From: Elainella saxicola E1
GTDB lineage: Bacteria; Cyanobacteriota; Cyanobacteriia; Elainellales; Elainellaceae
Length of the DNA: 64,000 nucleotides
Reading direction: 5' to 3'
Assembly (NCBI GenBank): GCA_002796835.1
Contig: LUGL01000026.1
Span: forward strand, 13,070-77,069
Shown: piece after piece, positions 16,401 to 24,939 of the stretch
Layout of the letters: each line of letters opens with the position of its first letter
Numbering within the stretch: the first letter of the stretch is position 1
Program-made: the position numbers and the translations under genes
Notes under the pieces: generated by a model
Seen by the model: the letters and a program-made list of their open reading frames with translations, nothing else
Databases searched by the model: none
Told to the model about the DNA's origin: nothing

Positions 16401-16712
16401 TTAACCTGCTGCCTGAGCTGGCTTTTGAGCAGTTGCAGTCGCCTTTGTCCGAGACTTCGCTTCCGCTGCCGGATCCACTGAGGAAAATTCAATGTGATTT
16501 AAAAGGGTGGTCACAAAGGCAAACAATAGGAACGGCAAAGAAAGTACCAGAATCAAGCCCACCGTTGCCAATGCATAAATGGGACGACTTGCGCCCATCA
16601 ATGCTAATGCAGATGCCAAACTTAGGAACAAAACCACCAACCAGACAATAATCTGACCATAAATGTCGCCAAACGTGAGCGTGCAGACTACACGGTATCT
16701 TTGCATGTCCAT
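16401..16712 (-). CDS. Small two-helix membrane protein, cyanobacterial type
   Basis: A 103-residue protein with two clear membrane helices: IYGQIIVWLVVLFLSLASALALMG and IYALATVGLILVLSLPFLLFAFVTTLL. The N-terminus MDMQRYRVVCTLTFGD is short, and the C-terminus is a polar Lys/Ala tail (KSRTKATATAQKPAQAAG) that probably lies in the cytoplasm. I do not recognise a named family and no function can be given. It stands alone between the subtilase and a divergent flavoprotein gene. Good codon use and two long helices make it a real gene. Confidence 0.75.
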   Translation of the reverse strand: MDMQRYRVVCTLTFGDIYGQIIVWLVVLFLSLASALALMGASRPIYALATVGLILVLSLPFLLFAFVTTLLNHIEFSSVDPAAEAKSRTKATATAQKPAQAAG

Positions 16713-16905
16713 AACGTTTCCCCAGCGATATGCTTATTAACGTTTTACAGTAAGTCACAGAAGCAGGGATAGAGGTTGAATCTAAACCTTTCTAAAGGGT
16801 TGCAATATTTTGTAACAAGTAACTCGCGAAAGTTCAGCGTGAGTGCATTGATTTGAGGTTCATCTCCCTACCCTGATATGATCGCTTGCCCTCTCGTTGC
16901 ATCCT

Positions 16906-18363
16906 ATGACTGTTGATTATGACTTGATCATCTTGGGCGGTTCACCTGCCGGACGGTATGCCGCCGCTCAAGCCCACCATGCCGGAGCTAGAGTTGCCTT
17001 AATTGAGCCGCCCACTTCAACCCTGGATAACACTCTCTTCCACCATTTTCTGGTCCAGCTTAACCCCCAACTTCGATCGGACCTCGAACGATCGCACTGG
17101 CATCAAACTCCTCAAGTCCCTGTTTATTCTGAGCGGAAATGGGACTGGCAAAAAATCCTTCGATCGGCAGAAATTAGCGCCGAGACGCTGACTCACTCCA
17201 GTTTAAATCCCTATTCGCTACCCAGATTAGCCACCGTTGGAGTTGAGGTGATTGTGGCCGCAGGGTCCTTCTGCCGCCAGCCACGCCTGGGATTTGCGGT
17301 GGCCGATCGGCTTTTGCGCGCCCGGTCTTATCTACTAGCGATTGCTAGCCAAGCAACATTGCCAGCGATCGAAGGAATTGTCACAGTTCCAGTTACCTGC
17401 ATTGATGCCCTGACGCCCCAAATCTGGCCGACTCTACCGGAAAGCCTGATGATTTTGGGCAACGATCCGCGTGGCTTGGTGTTGGCACAGGTGCTGAATC
17501 GCTTGGGGACACAGGTCACTCTACTGACGAGTCATCCCCATGTGTTATTTGGTGAAGATGCAGCTACGGCATTTGGGCTGCAGGCCCAGCTTGAAGCTGA
17601 AGGGGTGACCGTGTTGACGCAAACCCAAATCCAACAGGTGCAGCAACAGGGCGATCGAATTGTGCTGACAACGAACCAGACCGCAGCCTCTTGTCGGACG
17701 ATCGAAACAGCCACACTGGTTCTCGCAACTCGACCGCAACTCTGCTGTGACTCTCTGCATCTAGAGGCGGCAGGCGTAAAATGGCAACCCGATCGAATTC
17801 CCGTGAATCGCAAATTGCAAACCACCCAGCCCAGAATTTACGCTTGCGGCGAAAGTTTAGGTGGTTTTACAACGACCGCGATCGATCGCTATGAAGTTGA
17901 CGTGGCCCTACACAACGCTTTGTTCTGGCCCAAGCGATCGGTCAACTACCGCAGCATTCCCTGGACTGTCATGACTGATCCCGGCTTTGTTCGCATTGGT
18001 TTAACCGAGACTCAAGCCAAACAGCAGTGCAAGCAGGTTTTAGTCGCCCAACAATCTTTCAAGTCGCTGGAGAGAGCCCAACAGTTGGACGATACCTCTG
18101 GCTTTTTGCAGCTGATCGCCCAACCAAACGGTGAAATTTTAGGTGCCCAGGCGATCGGACCAGAAGTTCACGAATGGATGGGATCGATCGCCCTCGCCAT
18201 GCAACACCAATTAAAGCTGAGCGAACTCAGCCAGTCCATTGCCCTTGCGCCCAGCTTCAGCGAATTGATTCAGCAAACGGTCCAACAGCTTCAGCGGCAA
18301 TGTCGTCCAGATTGGCAACAGGAACTATCGGCAGCCTGGTTTGATTGGAGACGATCGCGCTAA
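16906..18363 (+). CDS. Flavoprotein of the pyridine nucleotide-disulfide oxidoreductase family lacking the disulfide
   Basis: A 485-residue relative of dihydrolipoamide dehydrogenase and mercuric reductase. The FAD motif is YDLIILGGSPAGRYAAA, the NAD(P) motif SLMILGNDPRGLVLAQVL, and the second FAD-binding segment IYACGESLGGFTTTAIDRY. The dimerisation domain follows (GLTETQAKQQCKQVL). The C-x4-C redox pair expected near residue 40-50 is absent (STLDNTLFHHFLVQ there), and the C-terminal active-site His-Glu segment reads ALAPSFSEL, without the histidine. It therefore cannot use the standard disulfide mechanism. I prefer the ATG at 16906 to the TTG three codons earlier. Confidence 0.85.
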   Translation: MTVDYDLIILGGSPAGRYAAAQAHHAGARVALIEPPTSTLDNTLFHHFLVQLNPQLRSDLERSHWHQTPQVPVYSERKWDWQKILRSAEISAETLTHSSLNPYSLPRLATVGVEVIVAAGSFCRQPRLGFAVADRLLRARSYLLAIASQATLPAIEGIVTVPVTCIDALTPQIWPTLPESLMILGNDPRGLVLAQVLNRLGTQVTLLTSHPHVLFGEDAATAFGLQAQLEAEGVTVLTQTQIQQVQQQGDRIVLTTNQTAASCRTIETATLVLATRPQLCCDSLHLEAAGVKWQPDRIPVNRKLQTTQPRIYACGESLGGFTTTAIDRYEVDVALHNALFWPKRSVNYRSIPWTVMTDPGFVRIGLTETQAKQQCKQVLVAQQSFKSLERAQQLDDTSGFLQLIAQPNGEILGAQAIGPEVHEWMGSIALAMQHQLKLSELSQSIALAPSFSELIQQTVQQLQRQCRPDWQQELSAAWFDWRRSR

Positions 18364-18379
18364 GTCAAGAGAATGGAAC

Positions 18380-18979
18380 CTATACCTTGGCCAGCGTGAC
18401 CTGCTCGCTCTGGTCTTGATATTTGCCGCGACGGGTTTCATAGCTGACTGCGCAGGGCATCCCTTCCAGGAACAGAAGCTGCACCACTCCCTCGTTGGCA
18501 TAAATGCGGCAATCGGCGCTGGAGGAGTTAGAAAATTCCAGGGTTAAATGGCCGCGCCAACCGGCTTCTGCTGGAGTTAAATTGGCGATCAAACCAATCC
18601 GGGCATAGGTACTCTTGCCAATGCAAATCACCGTTACATTTTCGGGGACCTGCAGTCGTTCTAACGCCACACCCAAGCCATAAGAATGGGCCGGAATCAC
18701 AAAATAATCGCCATCTTCATCGGATTGGAGCGGCATCGGCTCCAAATTTTTGGCACTAAACCGCTTTGGATTCACTACCGTGCCGGGAATGTGGCGGAAT
18801 ACGAGAAATTCAGCCGGAGATAAACGAATATCGTAGCCGTAGGAGGACAACCCATAGCTCAACACAGGCCGCAGTGAACCATTGCCATCTACCGGCACCG
18901 ATCGAATTAAACTCGGCTCAAACGGTTCAATCATGCCATTTTCGGCCTGCTCCGTAATCCAGCGATCGTTCTTCAGCAT
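18380..18979 (-). CDS. dcd: dCTP deaminase
   Basis: A 199-residue trimeric enzyme that deaminates dCTP to dUTP, feeding dTTP synthesis. The start MLKNDRWI and the SYGYDIRLSPAEF stretch are typical, as are LGVALERLQVPENV, the nucleotide-binding GKSTYARIGL and the catalytic region TPAEAGWRGHLTLEFSN, where Glu is the base. The C-terminal ETRRGKYQDQ is the lid segment. Length fits the family. It converges with the flavoprotein gene 16 nt away. Confidence 0.95.
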   Translation of the reverse strand: MLKNDRWITEQAENGMIEPFEPSLIRSVPVDGNGSLRPVLSYGLSSYGYDIRLSPAEFLVFRHIPGTVVNPKRFSAKNLEPMPLQSDEDGDYFVIPAHSYGLGVALERLQVPENVTVICIGKSTYARIGLIANLTPAEAGWRGHLTLEFSNSSSADCRIYANEGVVQLLFLEGMPCAVSYETRRGKYQDQSEQVTLAKV

Positions 18980-19108
18980 GGGTCAGTTCTCTCCATCTAG
19001 GGGTGCGTATTTTGCCTGTTTTTTAAAGACAAGCCCATGATACTCAGAACTCACTTTTTGGCACATTTTTCACGATTCGCTTTTAGGGGAACAGGCCCCG
19101 CCGAGGTT

Positions 19109-19645
19109 CTAAGGTCGATGGGTGCGGCGCAACTCGGTGATCTGATCGGCCACCTCCAGCAAAGCTTCTGGCATATCGGGTCCGGTTAAAATCACATCGA
19201 CTTGGCCAGGACGATCCTTCAAGAAGGTCAACACTTCTAATTCTGAAATCAGGCCAAAGTTGATTGCCAAACTCAGTTCATCCAGGACCACTAGGGCATA
19301 TTGGTTTTGAGAGACGATCGTCTGAGTATGCTGCCACAATTCCCGCAATGCCTGTCGTTCGGTTTCAGCAACCTGTGAGGAATCAATGCAGCGAGAAAGA
19401 TTGCAGCGGATCCAATCAAGATTTTGGGCCAACTGGATCGGATGCTGATAGCCCTGACCAATGCCACCTTTGAGAAATTGCACCACCAAAACTGGCGTGC
19501 CTTGACCCGCAATGCGCAACGCTTGGGCCATGACGCTGGTGAAAAAACTGCGATGCGGACAGGTGAACACTTGCACCAACCCTTCGATGGCGTAGGGCAG
19601 GGAAGAATGGCTGTTACGCGCAGGGGCTTCGAGTTGAGAAACCAT
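19109..19645 (-). CDS. CobA/CobO-like P-loop-fold protein without a Walker A motif
   Basis: A 178-residue relative of ATP:cob(I)alamin adenosyltransferase (CobA/CobO). The family's GNGKGKT P-loop is replaced by TCPHRSFFTSVM at about residue 28-40, so normal nucleotide binding looks impossible. Other family features survive: PVLVVQFLKGG, the Walker B-like ALVVLDELSLAINFGL, and VILTGPDMPEALLEVADQITELR. Cyanobacteria carry such paralogs beside a normal CobO, to my knowledge. A structural or regulatory role is likely, but I cannot say which. Confidence 0.82.
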   Translation of the reverse strand: MVSQLEAPARNSHSSLPYAIEGLVQVFTCPHRSFFTSVMAQALRIAGQGTPVLVVQFLKGGIGQGYQHPIQLAQNLDWIRCNLSRCIDSSQVAETERQALRELWQHTQTIVSQNQYALVVLDELSLAINFGLISELEVLTFLKDRPGQVDVILTGPDMPEALLEVADQITELRRTHRP

Positions 19646-20088
19646 AAGAACAGGCGAATTCCAATGCGACAGATCTAAAACAAAGCAAATTGACTAAATC
19701 TGATTTCCCAGCAAGACAGGCAAAATCACAAATCAGAAAATAAGGGGGACTGCCAGTCTCACCTTAAGAAAAAATTAATTACTTATTAGACTAGTACAGA
19801 AGTACGATTTTGGCACGCTGATGTGAGATTAATTCAAACAAAGTTGAAATAAATATAGCGTACGGATTGAGATTTCTCCCCTATCAAACACCAGATATAT
19901 TAAGGCCGTCAAGCCACGATCGGTTGCAGTTTTGGGCGATCGTCTATTGCTTTTTCTCTGCGGTTCACCCTTCTATCTTCGCCAAATCCCCAATAAAAGC
20001 ACACTTCTGTCAGACCGATCTTCTCCCCTTCCCCTTTCACCAAGCGAACGCCTGCTGTATCCTGAGTGAGGTTTTTGAGGCAAAAGAC
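19646..20088. other. Divergent intergenic region upstream of rph
   Basis: This 443-nt stretch separates the CobO-like gene (minus) from rph (plus). The track extends the rph frame to 19867, but the added 74 residues look like translated leader. A GACTG-C-CAGTC palindrome lies near 19750 and a GTACAGAAGTAC element near 19795. The latter has GTA-N6-TAC spacing, which does not match the GTA-N8-TAC site of NtcA. Confidence 0.4.
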
Positions 20089-20814
20089 ATGGTGTGGCAG
20101 CGTCCCGATGGTCGGCAGGCCGATCAACTTCGTCCAGTTCGGTTTGAGCGTTCCTTTACTCGCTTTGCCGCTGGGTCTGTTCTAGCGCATTGCGGCAATA
20201 CTCAAGTGTTGTGCACAGTCACCATTCAACCCGGCGTGCCCCGATTTCTAGAAGGCAAAGGGCAAGGATGGCTGACTGCTGAATATCGGATGTTGCCCAC
20301 CGCCACAGTGCAGCGCCAACCCCGTGAGTTCATGAAGCTGTCGGGCCGAACCCAGGAAATTCAGCGGTTAATCGGTCGCAGTCTACGGGCTGCTTTGGAT
20401 ATGCAAGCTTTAGGCGAACGGACGATCACCGTCGATGCGGATGTGTTGCAGGCCGATGCAGGCACCCGCACCACTTCAATTACGGGCGGCTTTGTTGCCC
20501 TTTGCGATGCCATTCAGTCGCTAGTGGACAATGGGGAGCTACAAGAATCGCCGATTCGCCATAGCATTGCTGCAATTTCTGTTGGCCTGATGGAAGAGGA
20601 TCCATTTCTCGATCTGGACTATGTCGAAGATGTGGCTGCCGCGATCGATTTCAATGTGGTGATGAACGAGAAGCTGGAGCTAATTGAAATGCAGGGCACT
20701 GCTGAAGAAGGAAGCTTTAGCCGATCGCAGCTCAATCGCATTCTGGATCTGGCTGAAAAAGGCATCACAGAGCTGATTACTTTGCAGCAACAGGCTTTAC
20801 AGTCAAGCCCCTAG
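20089..20814 (+). CDS. rph: Ribonuclease PH
   Basis: RNase PH is a hexameric phosphorolytic 3'-to-5' exoribonuclease that trims tRNA precursors. I set the start at the ATG at 20089 ([17 protein letters not shown]), giving 241 residues, the usual length; the track's longer frame begins in the leader. [31 protein letters not shown] is the family opening. [29 protein letters not shown] and the phosphate-binding/catalytic region [19 protein letters not shown] are all present. No partner gene is adjacent. Confidence 0.95.
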   Translation: MVWQRPDGRQADQLRPVRFERSFTRFAAGSVLAHCGNTQVLCTVTIQPGVPRFLEGKGQGWLTAEYRMLPTATVQRQPREFMKLSGRTQEIQRLIGRSLRAALDMQALGERTITVDADVLQADAGTRTTSITGGFVALCDAIQSLVDNGELQESPIRHSIAAISVGLMEEDPFLDLDYVEDVAAAIDFNVVMNEKLELIEMQGTAEEGSFSRSQLNRILDLAEKGITELITLQQQALQSSP

Positions 20815-20998
20815 AAACTAAAACTTTTTCTGAATAATGCTGCCTACTCGACTCAAAGGATGCAATGCTAAGATCAGACAGTAGATCCATCACCATTAAT
20901 CCGATCGGAATACTGGGCATATCAGAGTTTGGTCTGGAATTCCTGCGATCGGGTTTCTATTGTCGTGAAGTTGCTTAATCAATATTGCTAAGGCCGCA

Positions 20999-22939
20999 AT
21001 GGTTACCACTCCTGTTTCTGAACCGAAAGTTTCTAAAGTTGAAGGCATTAAAGAACGCAGTCATGGTCTGCGTGAGCCTGTTGCTACCGAACTGCTGCAA
21101 GATACCACTCACTTCAGTGAAGATGCGATTCAAATCCTCAAGTTCCACGGTTCTTATCAGCAAGATAACCGCGACAATCGGGTGAAAGGACAGGAAAAGG
21201 ATTATCAGTTCATGCTGCGCACCCGCAATCCGGGCGGCTTTGTTCCCCCTGAACTGTATCTGGCGCTCGATCGCCTCTCAGAAACCTATGGCAACCATAC
21301 GCTGAGAGTCACCACGCGGCAAGGGTTTCAAATTCACGGCATTCTCAAAAAAAATCTAAAAACTGTAGTTGCCGATATTGTGAATCACATGGGTTCAACC
21401 CTGGGAGCTTGTGGCGACATCAACCGGAATGTCATGGCTCCGCCTGCGCCTTATAAAAACCGGCAAGATTATCTTTACGCGCAGGAATATGCCGACAATA
21501 TTGCAGATTTGCTGGCTCCTCGCACCGGGGCTTACTACGAAATTTGGCTGGATGGCGAAAAAGCCATTACTGCAGAACCTAAGCCAGAAGTCCTGGAAGC
21601 GCTGCAACGCAACGGCAACGGCACCCTGATTGCAGACAATGAAGAGCCGCTTTACGGCACCCACTACATGCCGCGCAAGTTCAAATGTTGCGTCACGGTT
21701 CCGGGCGACAATTCCGTTGATCTGTTTTCCCAGGATGTGTCACTCGTCGTTTTGACCAATGCTCAAGGGGAACTGGAAGGCTTTAACGTCTATGCAGGCG
21801 GTGGTTTGGGTCGCACTCACAACAAAGAAGAAACCTTCGCGCGTGTGGCAGATCCGATCGGCTATGTGGACAAAGCAGATGTCTATGATCTGGTGAAAGC
21901 AATTTTAGCCACCCAGCGCGACTATGGCGATCGGGCCAATCGTCGGCATGCCCGGATGAAGTATCTGCTGCATGATTGGGGCGTCGAGAAGTTCCGGGCC
22001 AAGGTGGAAGAATATTTTGGTCAGCCGATCAAACCCTTCCGTCCGCTGCCCGAATTCAAATATTTCGACTATTTGGGCTGGCATGAGCAAGGCGACGGTA
22101 AGCTATTTTTAGGGATTTCGATCGAAAATGGTCGCGTCAAAGATGAAGGCAGCTTCCAACTCAAAACCGCCCTGCGCGAAATTGAGCAAAAGTTCATGCT
22201 GCCGATGCGACTCACTGCCAGCCAAAATCTGGTGATTTACGAAATCGATCCGGCCAATCAGGCTGAAATTCAAGAAATTCTCGATCGCTGCGGCATTCGT
22301 AAAGAAACCGAAATTGATCCGCTGGTTCGCTATTCGATGGCTTGTCCGGCTCTGCCCACCTGCGGCTTAGCCATTACTGAATCAGAACGCACGCTGCCCA
22401 GCATTCTCGATCGGATTCGGGCAGTGCTCGTCAAAGTCGGCTTGAGAAACGAACATTTCATCGTGCGGATGACTGGCTGTCCGAATGGCTGCGCTCGTCC
22501 ATATTTAGCAGAACTTGGCTTTGTCGGCCAATCCCCAGAGGCTTATCAAATTTGGCTAGGAGCCTGCCCCAACCAGACTCGATTGGCGGAGCCCTATCTG
22601 GATAATATGCCGATCGCCGATCTGGAAACGACGCTGGAACCGTTGTTCATGTGCTTCAAGAAAAATCGCAAGCGCAACGAGAGCTTCGGCAACTTCTGTA
22701 ATCGATTTGGGTTTGATGCCTTACGCGAATTTGCTGCCACCTATGAACCGATCGTCTCTAGAGGCAAAGCTCGCTATCGGGTTGGCATCTATGACGACCT
22801 CTACGGCAAGCTGAAGGCCAATGCGGCAGAACAAGGTAAACCAATGACAGAACTGGTGAATGCCTTGATCGAAGATTATCTGAAATCGCAAGAGCCACAA
22901 GAGCCACAAGAATCACAAGATCCGCAAGAGTCAAACTAA
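20999..22939 (+). CDS. sir: Ferredoxin-dependent sulfite reductase
   Basis: A 646-residue siroheme/[4Fe-4S] enzyme that reduces sulfite to sulfide with electrons from ferredoxin for cysteine synthesis. The cluster ligands are a C-x5-C pair in [14 protein letters not shown] and a C-x3-C pair in [16 protein letters not shown]. The first half has [21 protein letters not shown] and [15 protein letters not shown], the last distinguishing sulfite from nitrite reductases. The C-terminus is a short repetitive tail ([14 protein letters not shown]) coded by 9-nt imperfect repeats and probably disordered. The ATG at 20999 has no strong ribosome binding site. A clear terminator follows. Confidence 0.95.
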   Translation: MVTTPVSEPKVSKVEGIKERSHGLREPVATELLQDTTHFSEDAIQILKFHGSYQQDNRDNRVKGQEKDYQFMLRTRNPGGFVPPELYLALDRLSETYGNHTLRVTTRQGFQIHGILKKNLKTVVADIVNHMGSTLGACGDINRNVMAPPAPYKNRQDYLYAQEYADNIADLLAPRTGAYYEIWLDGEKAITAEPKPEVLEALQRNGNGTLIADNEEPLYGTHYMPRKFKCCVTVPGDNSVDLFSQDVSLVVLTNAQGELEGFNVYAGGGLGRTHNKEETFARVADPIGYVDKADVYDLVKAILATQRDYGDRANRRHARMKYLLHDWGVEKFRAKVEEYFGQPIKPFRPLPEFKYFDYLGWHEQGDGKLFLGISIENGRVKDEGSFQLKTALREIEQKFMLPMRLTASQNLVIYEIDPANQAEIQEILDRCGIRKETEIDPLVRYSMACPALPTCGLAITESERTLPSILDRIRAVLVKVGLRNEHFIVRMTGCPNGCARPYLAELGFVGQSPEAYQIWLGACPNQTRLAEPYLDNMPIADLETTLEPLFMCFKKNRKRNESFGNFCNRFGFDALREFAATYEPIVSRGKARYRVGIYDDLYGKLKANAAEQGKPMTELVNALIEDYLKSQEPQEPQESQDPQESN

Positions 22940-22965
22940 GCAGACTCATCTTAGAAATATGAATT

Positions 22966-23004
22966 AAGGGGCATCAGGATCAGTCGATCGATCGCCCCTT
23001 TTTT
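22966..23004 (+). terminator. Intrinsic terminator of the sulfite reductase gene
   Basis: Arms AAGGGGC and GCCCCTT pair perfectly around a 21-nt loop containing GATCGATC and run straight into TTTTTTG. It lies about 27 nt past the stop codon. Confidence 0.85.
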
Positions 23005-23127
23005 GTTTCTATAACGCCTGACTCAGAACATCAATCGATATGTCTATGGAATTTGATAACGCCAGTTGATCACACGAGGCTGTTGATAAGGTTTAGATGG
23101 TTGGAGTTTACGGTTGTAAGTACTGCC

Positions 23128-23307
23128 TTAGATTAAGGTAACTGTTGATTTACCCGCTGCCACTGCTTCAAGAACTTCTACAGCCTGTGGAATATAGTCA
23201 TAGGTATGTCCTCGATAAATCAGTTTGAGCGACTGATCCGCCGAATTAGAAGCAGCCTGGATTGGGGCAGACATTTCGCAAGCTTGACGACGATAAGTGA
23301 GTTTCAT
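23128..23307 (-). CDS. DUF4278-type micro-protein
   Basis: This 59-codon gene is too short for the supplied ORF track. It reads MKLTYRRQACEMSAP, then LKLIYRGHTYDYIP near the C-terminal half, and ends GKSTVTLI. The K-L-x-Y-R-G-x-x-Y-x-Y/P pattern matches DUF4278, a short cyanobacterial family of unknown function. AAGGAG lies about 9 nt upstream of the ATG at 23307, a strong initiation signal. It is preceded 61 nt upstream by another tiny gene on the same strand; the two may be co-transcribed. Confidence rests on the family pattern plus the ribosome binding site. Confidence 0.75.
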   Translation of the reverse strand: MKLTYRRQACEMSAPIQAASNSADQSLKLIYRGHTYDYIPQAVEVLEAVAAGKSTVTLI

Positions 23308-23368
23308 TGCTAAGACTCCTTGTAGATAAATCAGTGAATTTGCTGGAACAAATTTGGGCTAGCACTTG

Positions 23369-23548
23369 CTATGGCACAGGCGACTCTTGCTGCATCATTG
23401 CGTTATAGGCATAGATAAGATGAGTAATCACCTGCGAACATAGACTACCTAACATCAGAACACCCAAAATAACGGAACTGAGAATGATTAACGTACTGAG
23501 AGATGGCAGGACCATCCTTTGAATCGATCGCTTTGGGAGAAGAGCCAT
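23369..23548 (-). CDS. Single-pass membrane micro-protein
   Basis: A 59-codon frame below the track cutoff. It begins MALLPKRSIQRMVLPSL with several basic residues, continues with a hydrophobic helix (STLIILSSVILGVLMLGSLC), and ends in a polar tail (YAYNAMMQQESPVP). The positive-inside pattern suggests a bitopic inner-membrane protein with its N-terminus in the cytoplasm. The ribosome binding site is only moderate (AAAGAAAG). No family is recognised. It lies upstream of the DUF4278-type gene on the same strand. Confidence 0.5.
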   Translation of the reverse strand: MALLPKRSIQRMVLPSLSTLIILSSVILGVLMLGSLCSQVITHLIYAYNAMMQQESPVP

Positions 23549-24041
23549 AACTTTCTTTGAAAAGGTGAGCGAATATCAGCAGCTATTTCGATTCGGTTTA
23601 TCAATCGAGCTTTTTTTACGTTCACAAAATTCAGCTAATTGCTTCCTCTCATATACTCTCGTTGTTCGCTTTCGTTTGACTCTTATAAATTACGGAAAAG
23701 ATTCGATCGCCACAATCACGAAAAGTTAGGGAAAGTTGGCGATCGAAGTTATGGAAAGTTATGGAAACAGCCTTAGTTCTGCTGAAGCTGATTTGAAACG
23801 TTCGATCGGATGTAGAGGATATGATCGGATGTAGAGGAAATAGCTTTTCAAAGTCCCCCAGAATTGAGGGCTTAGCGCCTGCGGCATTCAAAAAGACCAG
23901 CAGAAGCCTACTCAGGATGAACGATCGCGCCAATTGCCTGCTGCCGCTATTGCTGCAAAACTCGATTATTCTGCGGGAAGTGACTTATTAGCTTTCTCGT
24001 GTTTGGATGGTAAAGATTTTTACGAATACAGCAATGCCGAT
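23549..24041. other. Repeat-bearing intergenic stretch
   Basis: The track ORF 23649..23933 (minus) is unconvincing: no family pattern and a composition like translated non-coding DNA. The region is unusually AT-rich near 23590-23690. It contains GGAAAGTT repeats at about 23735-23765 and a 16-nt direct repeat listed separately. I see no RNA gene. Confidence 0.45.
23804..23838. repeat. Tandem 16-nt repeat GATCGGATGTAGAGGA
   Basis: Two identical copies occupy 23804-23819 and 23823-23838, a 19-nt period. The repeat lies in non-coding DNA. Confidence 0.8.
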
Positions 24042-24269
24042 TTATGAAATTGCGTCGCCATTTGTGATTTGCGGCATCGCCTCGATCAATGCCCTTAAAA
24101 CTTTATTGACTGACTCTGGTGTTGTGAAAACTTGGGCAACATCTTCATCCAAAACTACAACTCTTAATCGTTGCTTACCATCACGAGCAGCAAACCGATT
24201 GGGCTTTGCTTGCTTGTAATCAAAATGATATTCATCCATCACCAGTTCTTCAAAAGGCATTTTACTCAT
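24042..24269 (-). CDS. Small antitoxin-like conserved protein
   Basis: A 75-residue soluble protein with DEYHFDYKQAKPNRFAARDGKQRLRVVVLDEDVAQVF followed by TPESVNKVLRALIEAMP. The Y-x-F-D-Y-x-x-A-x-P-N-R-F opening is common in cyanobacterial orphan proteins that are often annotated as antitoxin-like or hypothetical. The middle strand (RVVVLDEDVA) and C-terminal helix suggest a small alpha/beta fold. No obvious toxin is adjacent. It lies just upstream of the TTTTAGA repeat block and divergent from the four-helix-bundle gene. Function not known. Confidence 0.7.
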   Translation of the reverse strand: MSKMPFEELVMDEYHFDYKQAKPNRFAARDGKQRLRVVVLDEDVAQVFTTPESVNKVLRALIEAMPQITNGDAIS

Positions 24270-24279
24270 GATTTGGGAA

Positions 24280-24314
24280 TTTTAGATTTTAGATTTTAGA
24301 TTTTAGATTTTGGA
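24280..24314. repeat. TTTTAGA heptamer array
   Basis: Four tandem TTTTAGA units occupy 24280-24307, followed by one TTTTGGA unit that runs into the ATG of the four-helix-bundle gene. This resembles the short tandemly repeated repetitive sequences known from cyanobacterial genomes. Confidence 0.9.
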
Positions 24315-24685
24315 TGGTGAATGAAGAAGAGTTTAAGCGACGGACAAAGGCTGTGGCGTTGCGGGTAATTCAGTTGGTGGAGACGCTGCCATGGAGTGGA
24401 TCTTCTGGAGTGATTGGGAAACAGTTATTGCGATCGGCTACTTCGGTTGGAGCAAACTATAGAGCCGTCTGCCGTGCGAAGTCAACTGCGGATATCATTG
24501 CCAAGCTAGGAATTGTGGAAGAAGAAGCAGATGAATGCCTCTATTGGATGGAATTGTTGGTCGAATCAGGTTTAGTTCCTGAAGTAAAGCTCAAAAGTTT
24601 GATGTCTGAAGTTAATGAAATTGTAGCAATGACTGTCACGTTGATTAGGACGCTACGCAGTAAATTGCGGAAAAATAACATGTGA
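24314..24685 (+). CDS. Four-helix bundle protein of the S23 / rRNA intervening-sequence family
   Basis: A 123-residue all-helical protein. The pattern ALRVIQLVETLPWSGSSGVIGKQLLRSATSVGANYRAVCRAKS followed by KLGIVEEEADECLYWMELLVESG is typical of the S23-type family first seen inside 23S rRNA intervening sequences and later as free-standing genes. Function is unknown; related proteins occur in diversity-generating retroelements (Avd). No reverse transcriptase or variable repeat is near. The ATG at 24314 directly abuts the TTTTAGA/TTTTGGA repeat and has no Shine-Dalgarno sequence, which is odd. The GTG at 24317 is an alternative. Confidence 0.85.
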   Translation: MVNEEEFKRRTKAVALRVIQLVETLPWSGSSGVIGKQLLRSATSVGANYRAVCRAKSTADIIAKLGIVEEEADECLYWMELLVESGLVPEVKLKSLMSEVNEIVAMTVTLIRTLRSKLRKNNM

Positions 24686-24687
24686 AA

Positions 24688-24714
24688 TTTTGGATTTTAG
24701 ATTTTGGATTTTAG
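24688..24714. repeat. TTTTGGA/TTTTAGA heptamers after the four-helix-bundle gene
   Basis: Immediately after the stop codon the sequence alternates TTTTGGA and TTTTAGA for about four units. It matches the array that precedes the same gene. Confidence 0.85.
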
Positions 24715-24810
24715 CAGTTTCATAAGAACGATCGTGTTGTTCAACTCCAAAGCCAAAAAGTCCTATCAATCTGCCAATTCGAATCTGAAGTACAACAAAC
24801 ATTACCTGAT

Positions 24811-24844
24811 CCAAAATCCAAAATCGCAAATTCAAAATCAAAAG
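24811..24844. repeat. Inverted degenerate copy of the heptamer repeat
   Basis: The sequence CCAAAATCCAAAATCGCAAA and what follows is the reverse complement of TTTTGGATTTTGGA-type units. It is degenerate and lies about 100 nt past the direct array, so the four-helix-bundle gene is framed by direct and inverted copies. Confidence 0.7.
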
Positions 24845-24939
24845 TGCTAGGTAACGAATCGCTGAAAAGGAGGAAAACGATGAGAAAGTAGCGTTGTTAC
24901 AAACTTTAAAAAATGGTTAGGACTGAGATGTGCTATAGT

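Noticed and set aside
19795-19810. NtcA-type site upstream of rph
   Set aside because: GTACAGAAGTAC has GTA-N6-TAC spacing, whereas NtcA sites need GTA-N8-TAC.
23649-23933. 94-codon minus ORF
   Set aside because: Composition looks like translated AT-rich intergenic DNA; no ribosome binding site and no recognised pattern.
24314-24685. Diversity-generating retroelement accessory (Avd)
   Set aside because: No reverse transcriptase and no template/variable repeat pair within the window.
24653-24841. 62-codon minus ORF over the heptamer repeats
   Set aside because: The translated repeat (LRFWILD, QNLKSKI) gives a false frame.
24280-24844. CRISPR array
   Set aside because: Repeats are heptamers without unique spacers, and no cas genes are near.
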